A stretch of 64,000 nucleotides of DNA from NCBI GenBank assembly GCA_037481875.1, contig JBBFKY010000003.1, positions 179,235 to 243,234 on the forward strand, given 5' to 3'. The position numbers and the translations under genes were made by a program. Source of the DNA: Desulfosoma sp. (lineage in GTDB: Bacteria > Desulfobacterota > Syntrophobacteria > Syntrophobacterales > DSM-9756). Positions 1-9,186 of this stretch are shown here, one piece after another; position 1 is the stretch's first letter, and each line of letters opens with the position of its first letter. The notes under the pieces were generated by a model, which saw only the letters and a list, made by a program, of their open reading frames with translations, was not told the origin of the DNA and searched no databases.

Positions 1-89
1 ATGTGCGCAAATATGATCAGCCTTACCTGAAACGCCAGGTCTACCTGAACCCTCATCCTCTGGAGCTTAAGCTTCGAAACCATGCCTGA
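1..89 (+). CDS. 3' end of an unidentified gene (left-truncated)
   Basis: Reading from base 3, the frame is open from the window edge to a TGA at 87-89. The 28 visible residues are rich in charged and aromatic residues and end in LKLRNHA. The stop lies 4 bases before the end of the convergent leuB, a usual spacing for two genes meeting tail to tail. Too little is visible to name a family. It could be a chance open frame, but the position and composition favour a real C-terminus. Confidence 0.4.
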   Translation, partial: VRKYDQPYLKRQVYLNPHPLELKLRNHA

Positions 90-93
90 ATCT

Positions 94-1268
<1,175 letters not shown>

Positions 1269-1317
1269 TTTTCCTTAACCTTTTGAACGCAATCAGCCGA
1301 ATGATCTAAGCGAAGAG

Positions 1318-2739
1318 ATGGCACATAAACCCCTAAACGTGGAGCACCCCATGCACGGAACAACCAAGGTCACAATAGATCATGATTGGTTCAAGGGTTT
1401 ACCGGGAATCCATGAAAAAGTTCTGATCGGGCTCTACAACGCAGGCGCTGTCAAGAATCTTGGCGCCGGGGATGTGCTGTTTCGTGAAGGAGAACGAGAC
1501 CGCACGATCCATCTCGTCCTCAAAGGAAGCCTCAGGCTTTTGAAACGTTCTGGAACCACGGCGCGCCAAATCGCCCAATGCCAGGCTGGAGACGTTTTCT
1601 GTGGAAGCCTGTTTTTCGGCAATTCCGGAACACTCACGGCGGCCGTCGCCGCTCAAGCCTCCCTCGTTCTTTCCTTTCCGGAAGCCGTTCTGGAAACCTT
1701 GGACCCTCCCCTAATCGCTTTTCTCACCAAGAAGCTATCGGATTTCTATCAAAGACGCCTTCATGAACATCAGGCCCGTGTGGAAAACCTTTCGGCTCAG
1801 TGTGATTTCATGACACGGTTTGCGCGCCGCAACATCGTAGAACGCACTCAGGATTACACGCAATCGGAAATGATTGTGGGTATGCTAAAAAAGGTGCCCC
1901 AGCTGCCCATGTACGCCAGCCGCCTGGCACAAATGCTTCTCGATGCCAACGTGTCGGCCAAGGAGGTGGCGGCCTTGGCCAAGAACGATCCGTCTCTGGT
2001 CAGTGCCGTCCTTAAAAGGGTCAATTCCGCCTATTACAATTGGCAGAAGAAAATTTCGGACTTTCAACACGCCGTTATTCTTCTTGGATTCAATCAGGTG
2101 TATCAATTGGTAATCGCCGATGGACTGCGACGCACCATGCCCAACACTCCCCCTTTTCGAGCCCTGCACAATCATTCGGTGGTGATCTCTCACGTGGCTT
2201 ATGAAATCGCTCACCTGGTCACCCGGCAACAGGCGTCCATGCTGAGCACCGTGGCCCTTCTGCATGATATCGGCAAAAGCGTTCTTCTGCTCATGAAGAA
2301 GCAAAATCCAAAGCTTTCCGTCCTCATTGACCTTCTGGATTCCGCCAAACTGGGAGCCCTTTTGCTGCAGGAGTGGAATATTCCGGAAAATGTCTGTCGC
2401 ACTGTGGAAATGCAGGATTATCCAGTATTCACACCTCCGGAACAAATTCCCAACGAGGTGCGCCTTTTGGTGGCCGTGTTGTATATCTCTCACCTATGCG
2501 CCGACGTCATCGGAGGTGCCACCCAAGAGGCACTGTGGAAACCCTACAATGAAGAGTGGCTTCGGGTCCTGAATCTGCGGGTCAAAGACGTGGAAACCCT
2601 CACCCGGGATCACCTTCGCCCCAGCCTGGAAAAGAAAGGGGGAGCCCTTCCGGAACACGTGAGACACTTTCTGATGGGTCTTCAGGATGATAGCGAAACC
2701 TCTCAAGACAATCCCGACGATCCCTCTCTTGACTCTTGA
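1318..2739 (+). CDS. cNMP-binding domain plus HDOD domain signalling protein
   Basis: A 473-residue regulator without an obvious DNA-binding domain. Residues about 30-150 look like a CRP/cNMP-binding beta-roll (GDVLFREGERDRTIHLVLKG, then QAGDVFCGSLFF). A linker leads to an HDOD domain at about 190-400 (VPQLPMYASRLAQML, LAKNDPSLVSAVLKRVNSAYY, and the HD pair in LLHDIGK). HDOD proteins are non-canonical HD-superfamily members that act as signalling scaffolds in motility, biofilm and cyclic-nucleotide responses. The Ser/Asp-rich tail is probably disordered. It stands alone and is divergent from leuB. A second HDOD protein lies at 15956-16807, but no direct link is visible. Ligand and output are unknown. 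Confidence 0.85.
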   Translation: MAHKPLNVEHPMHGTTKVTIDHDWFKGLPGIHEKVLIGLYNAGAVKNLGAGDVLFREGERDRTIHLVLKGSLRLLKRSGTTARQIAQCQAGDVFCGSLFFGNSGTLTAAVAAQASLVLSFPEAVLETLDPPLIAFLTKKLSDFYQRRLHEHQARVENLSAQCDFMTRFARRNIVERTQDYTQSEMIVGMLKKVPQLPMYASRLAQMLLDANVSAKEVAALAKNDPSLVSAVLKRVNSAYYNWQKKISDFQHAVILLGFNQVYQLVIADGLRRTMPNTPPFRALHNHSVVISHVAYEIAHLVTRQQASMLSTVALLHDIGKSVLLLMKKQNPKLSVLIDLLDSAKLGALLLQEWNIPENVCRTVEMQDYPVFTPPEQIPNEVRLLVAVLYISHLCADVIGGATQEALWKPYNEEWLRVLNLRVKDVETLTRDHLRPSLEKKGGALPEHVRHFLMGLQDDSETSQDNPDDPSLDS

Positions 2740-3001
2740 CGGCTCGTTTGAACCCAGGGGTCACCGAACTTTGTCAGGCCCTACCCTTTCTGCCCCCGCA
2801 AACCAAAGGGGCGAACCTAAGAGCTCGCCTCAATAAGATTTTCAACCTATGACTCAAAGAGTTCCCTTGACCGCCCAGTGTTTCCTACCTTTCTTTTTCA
2901 CAAGGGATATGCGAAAAAAGTCATACGAGTTCGGCTTCACGAACAGCCGGCTCTTTGGAAGCTTTTGATCTTTGCTGCCGTTCAAAAAAGGAGGAGTCAC
3001 C

Positions 3002-3190
3002 ATGACCATGTGGAAATGTAACAAATGCGGTCACACCCTGGATGCGGTCACACCGCCCGAAACCTGCCCTTCGTGCAAGGAAAAATGCGAATTCCTTGAC
3101 GTCACTTGCTACATTCCGGAATGCGGCGGACCCGGTTCGGGAAACGTCAACCCACAAGTTTTTCAGGAAAGCTACAAATCCAGCAAATAG
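3002..3190 (+). CDS. Small rubredoxin-like metal-binding protein
   Basis: A 62-residue protein beginning MTMWKCNKCGH, preceded by a strong Shine-Dalgarno GGAGG at about 2990-2995. Two CxxC knuckles (CNKC and CPSC) match the iron site of rubredoxin or rubrerythrin-type domains. A second half has further cysteines (CEFLDVTCYIPECGG). Standard rubredoxin has only the four iron-site cysteines and about 52 residues, so the extra cysteines are notable. It probably acts in cytoplasmic electron transfer or oxidative-stress protection, but the partner is unknown. It is monocistronic, with a hairpin directly downstream. Confidence 0.75.
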   Translation: MTMWKCNKCGHTLDAVTPPETCPSCKEKCEFLDVTCYIPECGGPGSGNVNPQVFQESYKSSK

Positions 3191-3203
3191 CTTACTTGAT
3201 CTT

Positions 3204-3252
3204 AGGGGCATATTGTTCCATGTCTTTCCTCTTAAGGGAACAATATGCCCCT
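3204..3252 (+). terminator. 16-bp perfect inverted repeat after the rubredoxin-like gene
   Basis: The arms at 3204-3219 and 3237-3252 are perfectly complementary over 16 bases, with a 17-base loop. The repeat starts 14 bases after the stop codon. There is no U-run, only a pyrimidine-rich tail, so it may act as an mRNA-stabilising or bidirectional terminator hairpin rather than a classic intrinsic terminator. Confidence 0.5.
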
Positions 3253-3340
3253 TCTTGGATCTCTTCTCATCGTAAGCTTTCCCTGTTTTCCCCCACCTAT
3301 TTAGACAGCGATTCACCCTTTTCGGAAGCCCGGCCTTCAT

Positions 3341-3356
3341 GGGCATGAATCTTGCC
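3341..3356 (+). promoter_or_regulatory. Candidate sigma-54 (-24/-12) promoter of the ORP-type operon
   Basis: GGGCATGAATCTTGCC has GG at 3342-3343 and GC at 3354-3355, separated by exactly 10 bases, and fits the sigma-54 consensus (TGGCACG, N4, TTGCA) with few mismatches. The first gene of the operon starts 33 bases after the -12 element. The same cluster encodes a sigma-54 activator at 5859-7307, which supports the assignment. Confidence 0.6.
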
Positions 3357-3388
3357 CATATTCTGATAACTGACGCAAGGAGTGACCC

Positions 3389-4054
3389 ATGGTGGCGGTG
3401 GCTGTTTTCAGGGGCCGAGTGGCTCCGGTTTTGGACTGGTGTACGCAGATTCTTCTCGTCGACCCACGGAAATTGCAGGGTGAAGTCGGCACCGTTTCAG
3501 CGTGGACCGTTTCCAACCCTTACGAAACCTTAGAACGACTGAAGGCTCAAGACGTGATCACTTTGATCTGCGGCGCCGTGAGTCGAGAGTTGCTTTTTTA
3601 TGCGGAGGGATTGGGGTTTCGTGTGTTCCATGGGGTCGCGGGAGACGTCCGCAGAGTTGTGGAGGCTTATGCTGCCGGGCGGCTGGATGAGCCTGAATTT
3701 TGGATGCCCGGATGTCGTGGTCCCAGGCGGTATCGGTGGTGCAGAAATGAAGGAAAAAGCAAAGGAGAAATCATGGCACCAGGAAGAGGTCGAGGATGTG
3801 CAGGATCTGGAGGCGGTAAAGGAGGACAAGGGAGAGGGGGAGGTCAAGGTCGTGGCCGAGGTTCGGGAGCTGGAGGTCGCGGGCAAGGAGGACAGGGTCA
3901 AGGTTTCGGTTCGGGTCGTGGAGCTCAAGGAGCCCCCGCTGTCTGCGTTTGCCCAAAGTGCGGGGAAAAGGTGCCTCATCGCCAAGGAATCCCCTGCCTG
4001 GAAATGACCTGTCCCAAATGCGGAGCGGCCATGGTGCGGGGGGAGATGTCATGA
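3389..4054 (+). CDS. NifX-like domain, Gly/Arg-rich linker and zinc ribbon protein
   Basis: First gene of the ORP-type cluster (221 residues), with AAGGAG 6 bases before the ATG. Residues 1-115 resemble the dinitrogenase iron-molybdenum cofactor (NifX/NafY) domain: VAVFRGRVAPVLDW, then VITLICGAVSREL. Residues about 129-185 are almost only Gly, Arg, Gln and Ser. The C-terminus is a four-Cys zinc ribbon (CPKCGE ... CPKCGAAM). An internal in-frame ATG at 3773, with AAAGGAG 6 bases before it, could yield a separate Gly-rich/zinc-ribbon product of about 93 residues. The stop overlaps the next start (ATGA). A role in metal-cofactor or ORP-complex assembly is inferred from the neighbours. Confidence 0.8.
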   Translation: MVAVAVFRGRVAPVLDWCTQILLVDPRKLQGEVGTVSAWTVSNPYETLERLKAQDVITLICGAVSRELLFYAEGLGFRVFHGVAGDVRRVVEAYAAGRLDEPEFWMPGCRGPRRYRWCRNEGKSKGEIMAPGRGRGCAGSGGGKGGQGRGGGQGRGRGSGAGGRGQGGQGQGFGSGRGAQGAPAVCVCPKCGEKVPHRQGIPCLEMTCPKCGAAMVRGEMS

Positions 4055-4959
4055 TTCTTGCCATCGCCAGCGGGAAAGGCGGCACCGGAAAAACCACCTT
4101 GGCATGCAATCTGGCCGCCGCCCTTCCATGCCCAGTCGTTTTTGCGGATTGCGATGTGGAAGAACCCAATGCCCATCTTTTTCTCAAGCCTCAGTGGGAC
4201 GCTACGGTTCCGGTAACCCTGGATGTGCCCAGAATCGACGTGGACAAGTGCACGCGCTGTGGGGCCTGTGAGGAACTGTGTCAGTTTAAGGCCTTGGCAG
4301 TTCTTCCGGAAACAGTGCTGACCTTTCCCGAACTCTGCCACAGTTGCGGCGGGTGTGCTTTGGTATGCCCTGAACAGGCTGTTTCCTGGACACAGCGGCA
4401 GGTAGGCGAGCTTCGCAGGGGACGGCGCGGTTCCATTCAATTCGTGGACGGCCTCCTTCGTATCGGAGAAGCCATGGCGCCGCCTCTCATTCGCAGGGTG
4501 CGCCAAACGGCCGGTTCTTTTCCCTCAGGCCCTGTAACCATCGTGGACGCTCCTCCGGGAACGTCGTGTCCCGTGGTGACGAGTCTATGGGGAGCCGACT
4601 ATGTCTTGCTTGTGACCGAACCCACACCTTTTGGCTTAAATGATCTGGAACTGGCCGTCGGCGCTGTCAAAAAGATGAGGATTCCCTGCGGCCTTGTGAT
4701 CAACCGGTGTGACATGGGAGACGATCGTGTTCGAGAATACGCCCGTCGAGAAAGCCTCACCATTCATTTGGAAATTCCCTTTGACCGGCATGTGGCCGAA
4801 CATTACGCTCGAGGTCATCTTCTGGTGGAAATTTTTCCCCCATGGCGTGACATGATGCTCCAACTTTATGAAAGCCTTCGGCAGGGGCACGAAGCCAGGC
4901 TGAGCCGCGCCGAGAAGGGGGCCGTCATGTCTCAAGGCGTCCGTGAGGTGTCACGATGA
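4051..4959 (+). CDS. MinD-family ATPase with inserted 2[4Fe-4S] ferredoxin domain (first copy)
   Basis: A 302-residue P-loop ATPase of the Mrp/MinD group. The deviant Walker A SGKGGTGKTT is at residues 7-16. An inserted ferredoxin domain carries C67, C70, C73, C77 and C96, C99, C102, C106, followed by the MinD motif DAPPGTSCPVV and a switch segment. The start at 4051 overlaps the upstream stop; a longer frame into the zinc-ribbon gene is spurious. It resembles the paired ATPases of the Desulfovibrio orp cluster (DVU2103/DVU2104 type). Likely role: ATP-dependent metal-cluster handling or positioning in the cytoplasm or at the membrane. Confidence 0.9.
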   Translation: MILAIASGKGGTGKTTLACNLAAALPCPVVFADCDVEEPNAHLFLKPQWDATVPVTLDVPRIDVDKCTRCGACEELCQFKALAVLPETVLTFPELCHSCGGCALVCPEQAVSWTQRQVGELRRGRRGSIQFVDGLLRIGEAMAPPLIRRVRQTAGSFPSGPVTIVDAPPGTSCPVVTSLWGADYVLLVTEPTPFGLNDLELAVGAVKKMRIPCGLVINRCDMGDDRVREYARRESLTIHLEIPFDRHVAEHYARGHLLVEIFPPWRDMMLQLYESLRQGHEARLSRAEKGAVMSQGVREVSR

Positions 4960-5852
4960 AAGAGTTGGTGGTCATCAGTGGAAAGGGAGGAACGGGGAAA
5001 ACCAGCCTGGTGGCAGCCTTTGCGGCTCTGGCCGGAAACTTGGTCTTATGCGACGCCGATGTGGACGCCGCAGACCTTCATTTGGTCACCCAGCCTCGTG
5101 TTGTGGAAACTTATCCCTTCATCTCGGGTCATGAAGCTATCATCGACCCCCAACGATGCACCCAATGCGGCTCATGCCTTTCCTGGTGCCGTTTTGAAGC
5201 CATTGATCCCTCCTTTCGCGTAAATCCTCTGCTTTGTGAAGGTTGCGGCGTATGCGCTCATTTGTGCCCGGCTCAGGCCGTGCACTTTGTGGAAAAAACC
5301 TGCGGGCAATGGTACATTTCGGAAACACCCTTTGGCCCCATGGTGCATGCTCGACTGGGTATTGCGGAAGAGAATTCCGGAAAGTTGGTGGCCCTCGTTC
5401 GCCGGGAAGCTCGACGCCTCGCGGAAAATCGGCAAATCGAAATGATTCTTACAGACGGCCCACCGGGAGTGGGATGCCCCGTGATCGCCTCCGTAGGAAA
5501 CGCCCACGCGGTGCTGGCCGTGGCGGAACCCACCGTTTCCGGACGTCACGATGTGGAACGGGTTCTGGATCTGGCCAAACACTTCGGTGTGCCGGCGGCA
5601 GTGTGCGTCAACAAGTGGGATCTGCATCCGGAGGAGGCACAACAGATCGCTCACGTAGCCCAGGCAAGAGGAGCCTTCTTTCTAGGTCACATTCCTTTCG
5701 ACCCCGTGGTGACTCGCGCTCAGGTTGCCGGTCGAAGTTTAATGGAATATGGTGAGTCGGCGGTAATACGAGCCATCGAAGGGGTGTGGCGTCGTTTGCA
5801 ACGCCTGATGCATGAAAACCGTCAGATCGAAGACGAGGCTGTCGTCGAGTAA
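4956..5852 (+). CDS. MinD-family ATPase with inserted 2[4Fe-4S] ferredoxin domain (second copy)
   Basis: A paralogue of the upstream gene (298 residues), overlapping it by 4 bases (ATGA). Walker A SGKGGTGKTS is at residues 8-17. Ferredoxin cysteines are C68, C71, C74, C78 and C94, C97, C100, C104. The DGPPGVGCPV motif follows. Such ATPases usually come in pairs and probably form a heterodimer. Two adjacent, diverged copies in one operon match the orp gene order in Desulfovibrio. The function beyond ATPase and Fe-S binding is inferred from context. Confidence 0.9.
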   Translation: MKELVVISGKGGTGKTSLVAAFAALAGNLVLCDADVDAADLHLVTQPRVVETYPFISGHEAIIDPQRCTQCGSCLSWCRFEAIDPSFRVNPLLCEGCGVCAHLCPAQAVHFVEKTCGQWYISETPFGPMVHARLGIAEENSGKLVALVRREARRLAENRQIEMILTDGPPGVGCPVIASVGNAHAVLAVAEPTVSGRHDVERVLDLAKHFGVPAAVCVNKWDLHPEEAQQIAHVAQARGAFFLGHIPFDPVVTRAQVAGRSLMEYGESAVIRAIEGVWRRLQRLMHENRQIEDEAVVE

Positions 5853-5858
5853 CCTTCA

Positions 5859-7307
5859 ATGAAAGAATGGGGAGAGCCGTTGAGCGCCCATGAAGACGTC
5901 TCTTTGAACGAAGTCAGGGCGGTATCCTGCGCCGACGCCTCGGATCTCGCCCTGAAGGGGGCTCGCATTATTTTAGACAGCATCGCCGACGGGGTTTTCA
6001 CCGTCGATACCGAGTTTCGTATCACCTTTTTCAACAAAGCCGCCGAAAGAATCACAGGCGTTTCGGCGCGGGAAGCTCTGGGAAAGCTATGTTGCGAAGT
6101 TTTTCGGACCAACATTTGTGAAACGGCGTGTGCTCTGCGCCACACCATGGAAACAGGAAAACCCTTGGTGGAACAATCGGTGGCTATTTTGAACGCCGAG
6201 AACCGGGAAGTCCCTATCAGCATCAGCACAGCCCTTCTTAGAGATGAAGCGGGCCGCATCCTTGGAGGCGTTGAAACCTTTCGAGATCTCACGGACGTTG
6301 AAACTCTTCGCCGAGAAATTCAAAAGAAATATCGGTTTGGTGATATTCTTTCCAAATCTCCCATGATGCAGCGGCTGTTTAGCATCTTGCCGCAAATCGC
6401 TCAAAGTGAGAGTACAGTGCTGATTCAGGGCGAAAGCGGGACCGGCAAAGAAGTCCTGGCACGCGCCATTCATTCTTTGAGCCGTAGGGCCAAGGGACCT
6501 TTTGTGGCCGTCAATTGCGGGGCTCTTCCAGATACCCTGTTGGAGTCTGAATTGTTTGGGCACGTGGCCGGTGCTTTTACCGACGCCAAACGAAACCGTC
6601 TTGGGCGTTTTGCCTTGGCGGAGGGAGGTACTTTGTTTCTGGACGAGATCGGGGACATCTCTGCGGCGCTTCAGGTACGCCTTCTCAGGGTTCTGGAAGA
6701 GCGGGTTTATGAGCCTCTGGGATCTTCCAAAAGCTGCACGGCCAATGTGCGCATCATCGCTGCTTCCAACAAGGACCTCGAAGCCCTTGTGGAACAAGGC
6801 CTCTTTCGAAAAGATCTCTTTTACCGCATCAACGTGGTGAAACTGTGGCTCCCGCCTCTGTCGCAACGCCGAGAAGACATCCCTCTTTTGGTGAATCATT
6901 TTGTGGACCGTTTTAATCGGCTTCAAAATAAGAAAATTTTGGGCTTAAGCCATGAGGCCTTGAAGATCTTTATGAATCATGACTGGCCCGGAAACATCAG
7001 AGAACTGGAAAACGCTATCGAACACGCCTTTATTTTGTGTCCCGAGGGTTGGATTCGGCCGGAACATCTACCGGAGCATCTTCAGAGAGGGTTTTCTGGT
7101 TTTGAGCCACCCTCCGGCTGGACTCTAAACGACATCGAAAAACGCGCCATTTGGGAAGCTTTGGAACGCAATCACTGGAAACGTATGGCTACCGCTCGGG
7201 AATTGGGCATCGATAAAAACACACTGCGCCGCAAAATCCTTCGACACGGTCTAGATTCCCAAATCCCCTCACAGGGCCGAAAGAACCGCATCCGCCGGAC
7301 CCATTGA
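5859..7307 (+). CDS. Sigma-54-dependent transcriptional activator (PAS-AAA-Fis)
   Basis: A 482-residue enhancer-binding protein, probably the regulator of this cluster. A PAS domain (about 33-150) contains a Cys pair and more Cys at residues 78-79, 87 and 91, which could sense redox or metal. The AAA+ domain has Walker A GESGTGKE (191-198), Walker B LFLDE (259-263) and the sigma-54 contact loop GAFTDA (238-243) in place of GAFTGA. A Fis-type HTH lies at about 440-465. It starts 6 bases after the second MinD gene. In Desulfovibrio vulgaris the orp operons are controlled by a cognate sigma-54 activator (DVU2106); this is the likely counterpart. Confidence 0.92.
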   Translation: MKEWGEPLSAHEDVSLNEVRAVSCADASDLALKGARIILDSIADGVFTVDTEFRITFFNKAAERITGVSAREALGKLCCEVFRTNICETACALRHTMETGKPLVEQSVAILNAENREVPISISTALLRDEAGRILGGVETFRDLTDVETLRREIQKKYRFGDILSKSPMMQRLFSILPQIAQSESTVLIQGESGTGKEVLARAIHSLSRRAKGPFVAVNCGALPDTLLESELFGHVAGAFTDAKRNRLGRFALAEGGTLFLDEIGDISAALQVRLLRVLEERVYEPLGSSKSCTANVRIIAASNKDLEALVEQGLFRKDLFYRINVVKLWLPPLSQRREDIPLLVNHFVDRFNRLQNKKILGLSHEALKIFMNHDWPGNIRELENAIEHAFILCPEGWIRPEHLPEHLQRGFSGFEPPSGWTLNDIEKRAIWEALERNHWKRMATARELGIDKNTLRRKILRHGLDSQIPSQGRKNRIRRTH

Positions 7308-7337
7308 TCCCCGTGCATTTCCACATTCTGACCCTAA

Positions 7338-7587
7338 CAGCCTGTCTGAAAACTCACTCCAGCAAGGTCTCTTGTTGGTTCAAGGCAAAGGCGAGGCGGC
7401 GCCTCGCCTCTACAAGCCTGAAAGTGTGTTCTTTCTTGGCATATGTAGCTTTGGCTCGCTTGTTTTGCGAGCCGAAGGCCCGCACTCCCAAGAAAACAAA
7501 AGGCGTGGGACGGAGTAGGGGCACGGGGTGCCCAGCCCCTAAATGTTGGCCTGGAATGGCTTATTCTCAATTGTCGGACAAACTCCT
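7338..7587. repeat. Family A palindromic repeat, copy 1
   Basis: The ends are imperfect inverted repeats of the family terminus (GTCGGACAAACTCC at the right; its degenerate complement at the left). Inside is the palindromic core GGCGAGGCGGCGCCTCGCC, then TACAAGCCTGAAA. A second palindrome around the GGGGCACGGGGTGCCCAGCCCC stretch lies near 7520-7550. It fills most of the 577-base gap after the sigma-54 activator. No convincing gene is seen in it. Confidence 0.7.
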
Positions 7588-7778
7588 CATGACAGTCCTT
7601 CCCACACGCTGAAAAGAGAAAGGGAGCTTTTCGAACGTCTTTGGAACCTTCGTTTCAGGCCTTCTGGTGCGTTTTGTTCCCTTTTTAAAAACCGGCTTTC
7701 TCCTCCAAGTTTGCTCATGACTCTTATTCTTCACGGCCGGCCTGGGTTTTGGGCTGTCCGTGTGGATACCGAGGATTC

Positions 7779-7794
7779 TGGCACGGTCCTTGAC
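7779..7794 (+). promoter_or_regulatory. Possible sigma-54 promoter before the Mrp-NifX gene
   Basis: TGGCACG (7779-7785) is a perfect -24 element. After the proper 10-base interval the -12 region reads TTGAC, with GA where the near-invariant GC is expected. It lies about 90 bases before the Mrp-NifX start. The defective -12 lowers confidence, but co-regulation with the upstream operon would fit the orp model. Confidence 0.35.
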
Positions 7795-7884
7795 AGCTTC
7801 TTCGGCTGCGTTCGACGTTCCAACGCTCCCCATGAGAAAGATGGGGGAGCCCACAAAACACTTTTGAAGGAGGTTCGAAAGATC

Positions 7885-9144
7885 ATGAGCGGCTCTGTGT
7901 CTCGCGAAGAGGTCGCCTGTTCCGGAAAGAAGAAACACTGCGTGGAGGAGGAGGTTGCGCGGCTACGCCATCAGTTCCGTCATATCACCCATAAACTCTT
8001 GGTCATGAGCGGAAAGGGAGGAGTGGGCAAAAGCAGTGTGGCGGCCGGGCTGGCCGCTGCTTTGAGCCATAAAGGCTACCGTGTGGGATTGCTGGATGTG
8101 GATCTTCACGGCCCCAGTATTCCGAAAATATTGGGTCTCCAAGGATCCTTTGAGCTGGACGATCAAAAGCGTCTGATGCCTCGCGCCTTGTCCGAGAACC
8201 TCTCCGTAGTTTCCATGCAGTTTCTCTTGGATGACCCCGACGCCGCCGTTATTTGGCGGGGACCTGTCAAGCACGGTGTCATCAAACAGTTTATCGGCCA
8301 AGTGCATTGGGGGCGCTTGGATTACCTGATCATCGACTGTCCTCCGGGCACAGGTGATGAGCCTTTGAGCGTTGCTCAGACCATTCCCGATGTGCATGCC
8401 GTGATTGTTACGACACCGCAAGAAATCGCACTCCAAGACGTTCGCAAATCCATCAATTTCTGCCGCAAAGCCCATGTGCCCATATTAGGTTTGGTGGAAA
8501 ACATGAGCGCTCTTCACTGTCCTCACTGCGGCCAGCAAGTTCATGTTTTCGGCTTCGGAGGAGGCCGACGCACCGCGGAAAGAATGCAGGTGCCCTTTCT
8601 TGCAAGCCTTCCCTTTGACCTGGATGTGGTGACTTCCTCAGACGCCGGAGCCATGCTTAATCTGTTCAATCAGGGCCAAAGCCCCTTTGCCGAAGCTCTT
8701 CTCAATTTGGCGCAAAACGTTATCGAACGCTGTTCTGTTCCAGAGGAAACACCGAGCAGGGAGGCAGAAAAAATAACAAATTCGAAAACGCCTGGCATGA
8801 AAAACGATCTTTTCCGCATTGCCATTCCAATGGCCCATGGCACCCTATGCCAACATTTCGGGCATTGCGAAAGTTTCGTGTTTATCGATGTTTTGGGTTC
8901 CGAGGTTCAAAACCGCGTCGAAGTCACCCCACCTCCTCACGAACCGGGGCTCTTACCTCGGTGGCTGGCGGACCAAGGAGTTCGTCTCGTGATTGCGGGT
9001 GGCATGGGCCAAAGAGCGATCAGCCTTTTTCAGGAGCGAGGCATTGAAGTGTTGACGGGAGCTCCCGCCAAGGACCCTTACGCCTTGGTTCGGGACTACC
9101 TGAAAGGGACGCTGGTATGCGGGCCTAATGTTTGTGACCATTGA
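7885..9144 (+). CDS. Mrp/NBP35-type ATPase fused to a NifX-like domain
   Basis: A 419-residue fusion. Residues about 35-290 are an Mrp/ApbC Fe-S carrier ATPase: MSGKGGVGKSSVAAG (Walker A at 43-50), DCPPGTGDEPLS, VTTPQEIALQDVRK and the CPHC pair typical of Mrp. After a linker, residues about 300-419 form a NifX/dinitrogenase-cofactor domain (CQHFGHCESFVF, GGMGQRA). The start at 7885 was chosen for its GAAGGAGG Shine-Dalgarno 12 bases upstream. A longer frame runs back into the family A repeat and is rejected. It resembles the Mrp member of the Desulfovibrio ORP complex (DVU2109 type). Confidence 0.9.
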   Translation: MSGSVSREEVACSGKKKHCVEEEVARLRHQFRHITHKLLVMSGKGGVGKSSVAAGLAAALSHKGYRVGLLDVDLHGPSIPKILGLQGSFELDDQKRLMPRALSENLSVVSMQFLLDDPDAAVIWRGPVKHGVIKQFIGQVHWGRLDYLIIDCPPGTGDEPLSVAQTIPDVHAVIVTTPQEIALQDVRKSINFCRKAHVPILGLVENMSALHCPHCGQQVHVFGFGGGRRTAERMQVPFLASLPFDLDVVTSSDAGAMLNLFNQGQSPFAEALLNLAQNVIERCSVPEETPSREAEKITNSKTPGMKNDLFRIAIPMAHGTLCQHFGHCESFVFIDVLGSEVQNRVEVTPPPHEPGLLPRWLADQGVRLVIAGGMGQRAISLFQERGIEVLTGAPAKDPYALVRDYLKGTLVCGPNVCDH

Positions 9145-9186
9145 GTCGGGCTGGTCCAGAGGCAACCCCATAGAGGGAGCATAAAG

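Noticed and set aside
7543-7884. N-terminal extension of the Mrp-NifX gene
   Set aside because: The extra 114 residues are translated from a repeat and lack homology. A strong ribosome site precedes 7885.
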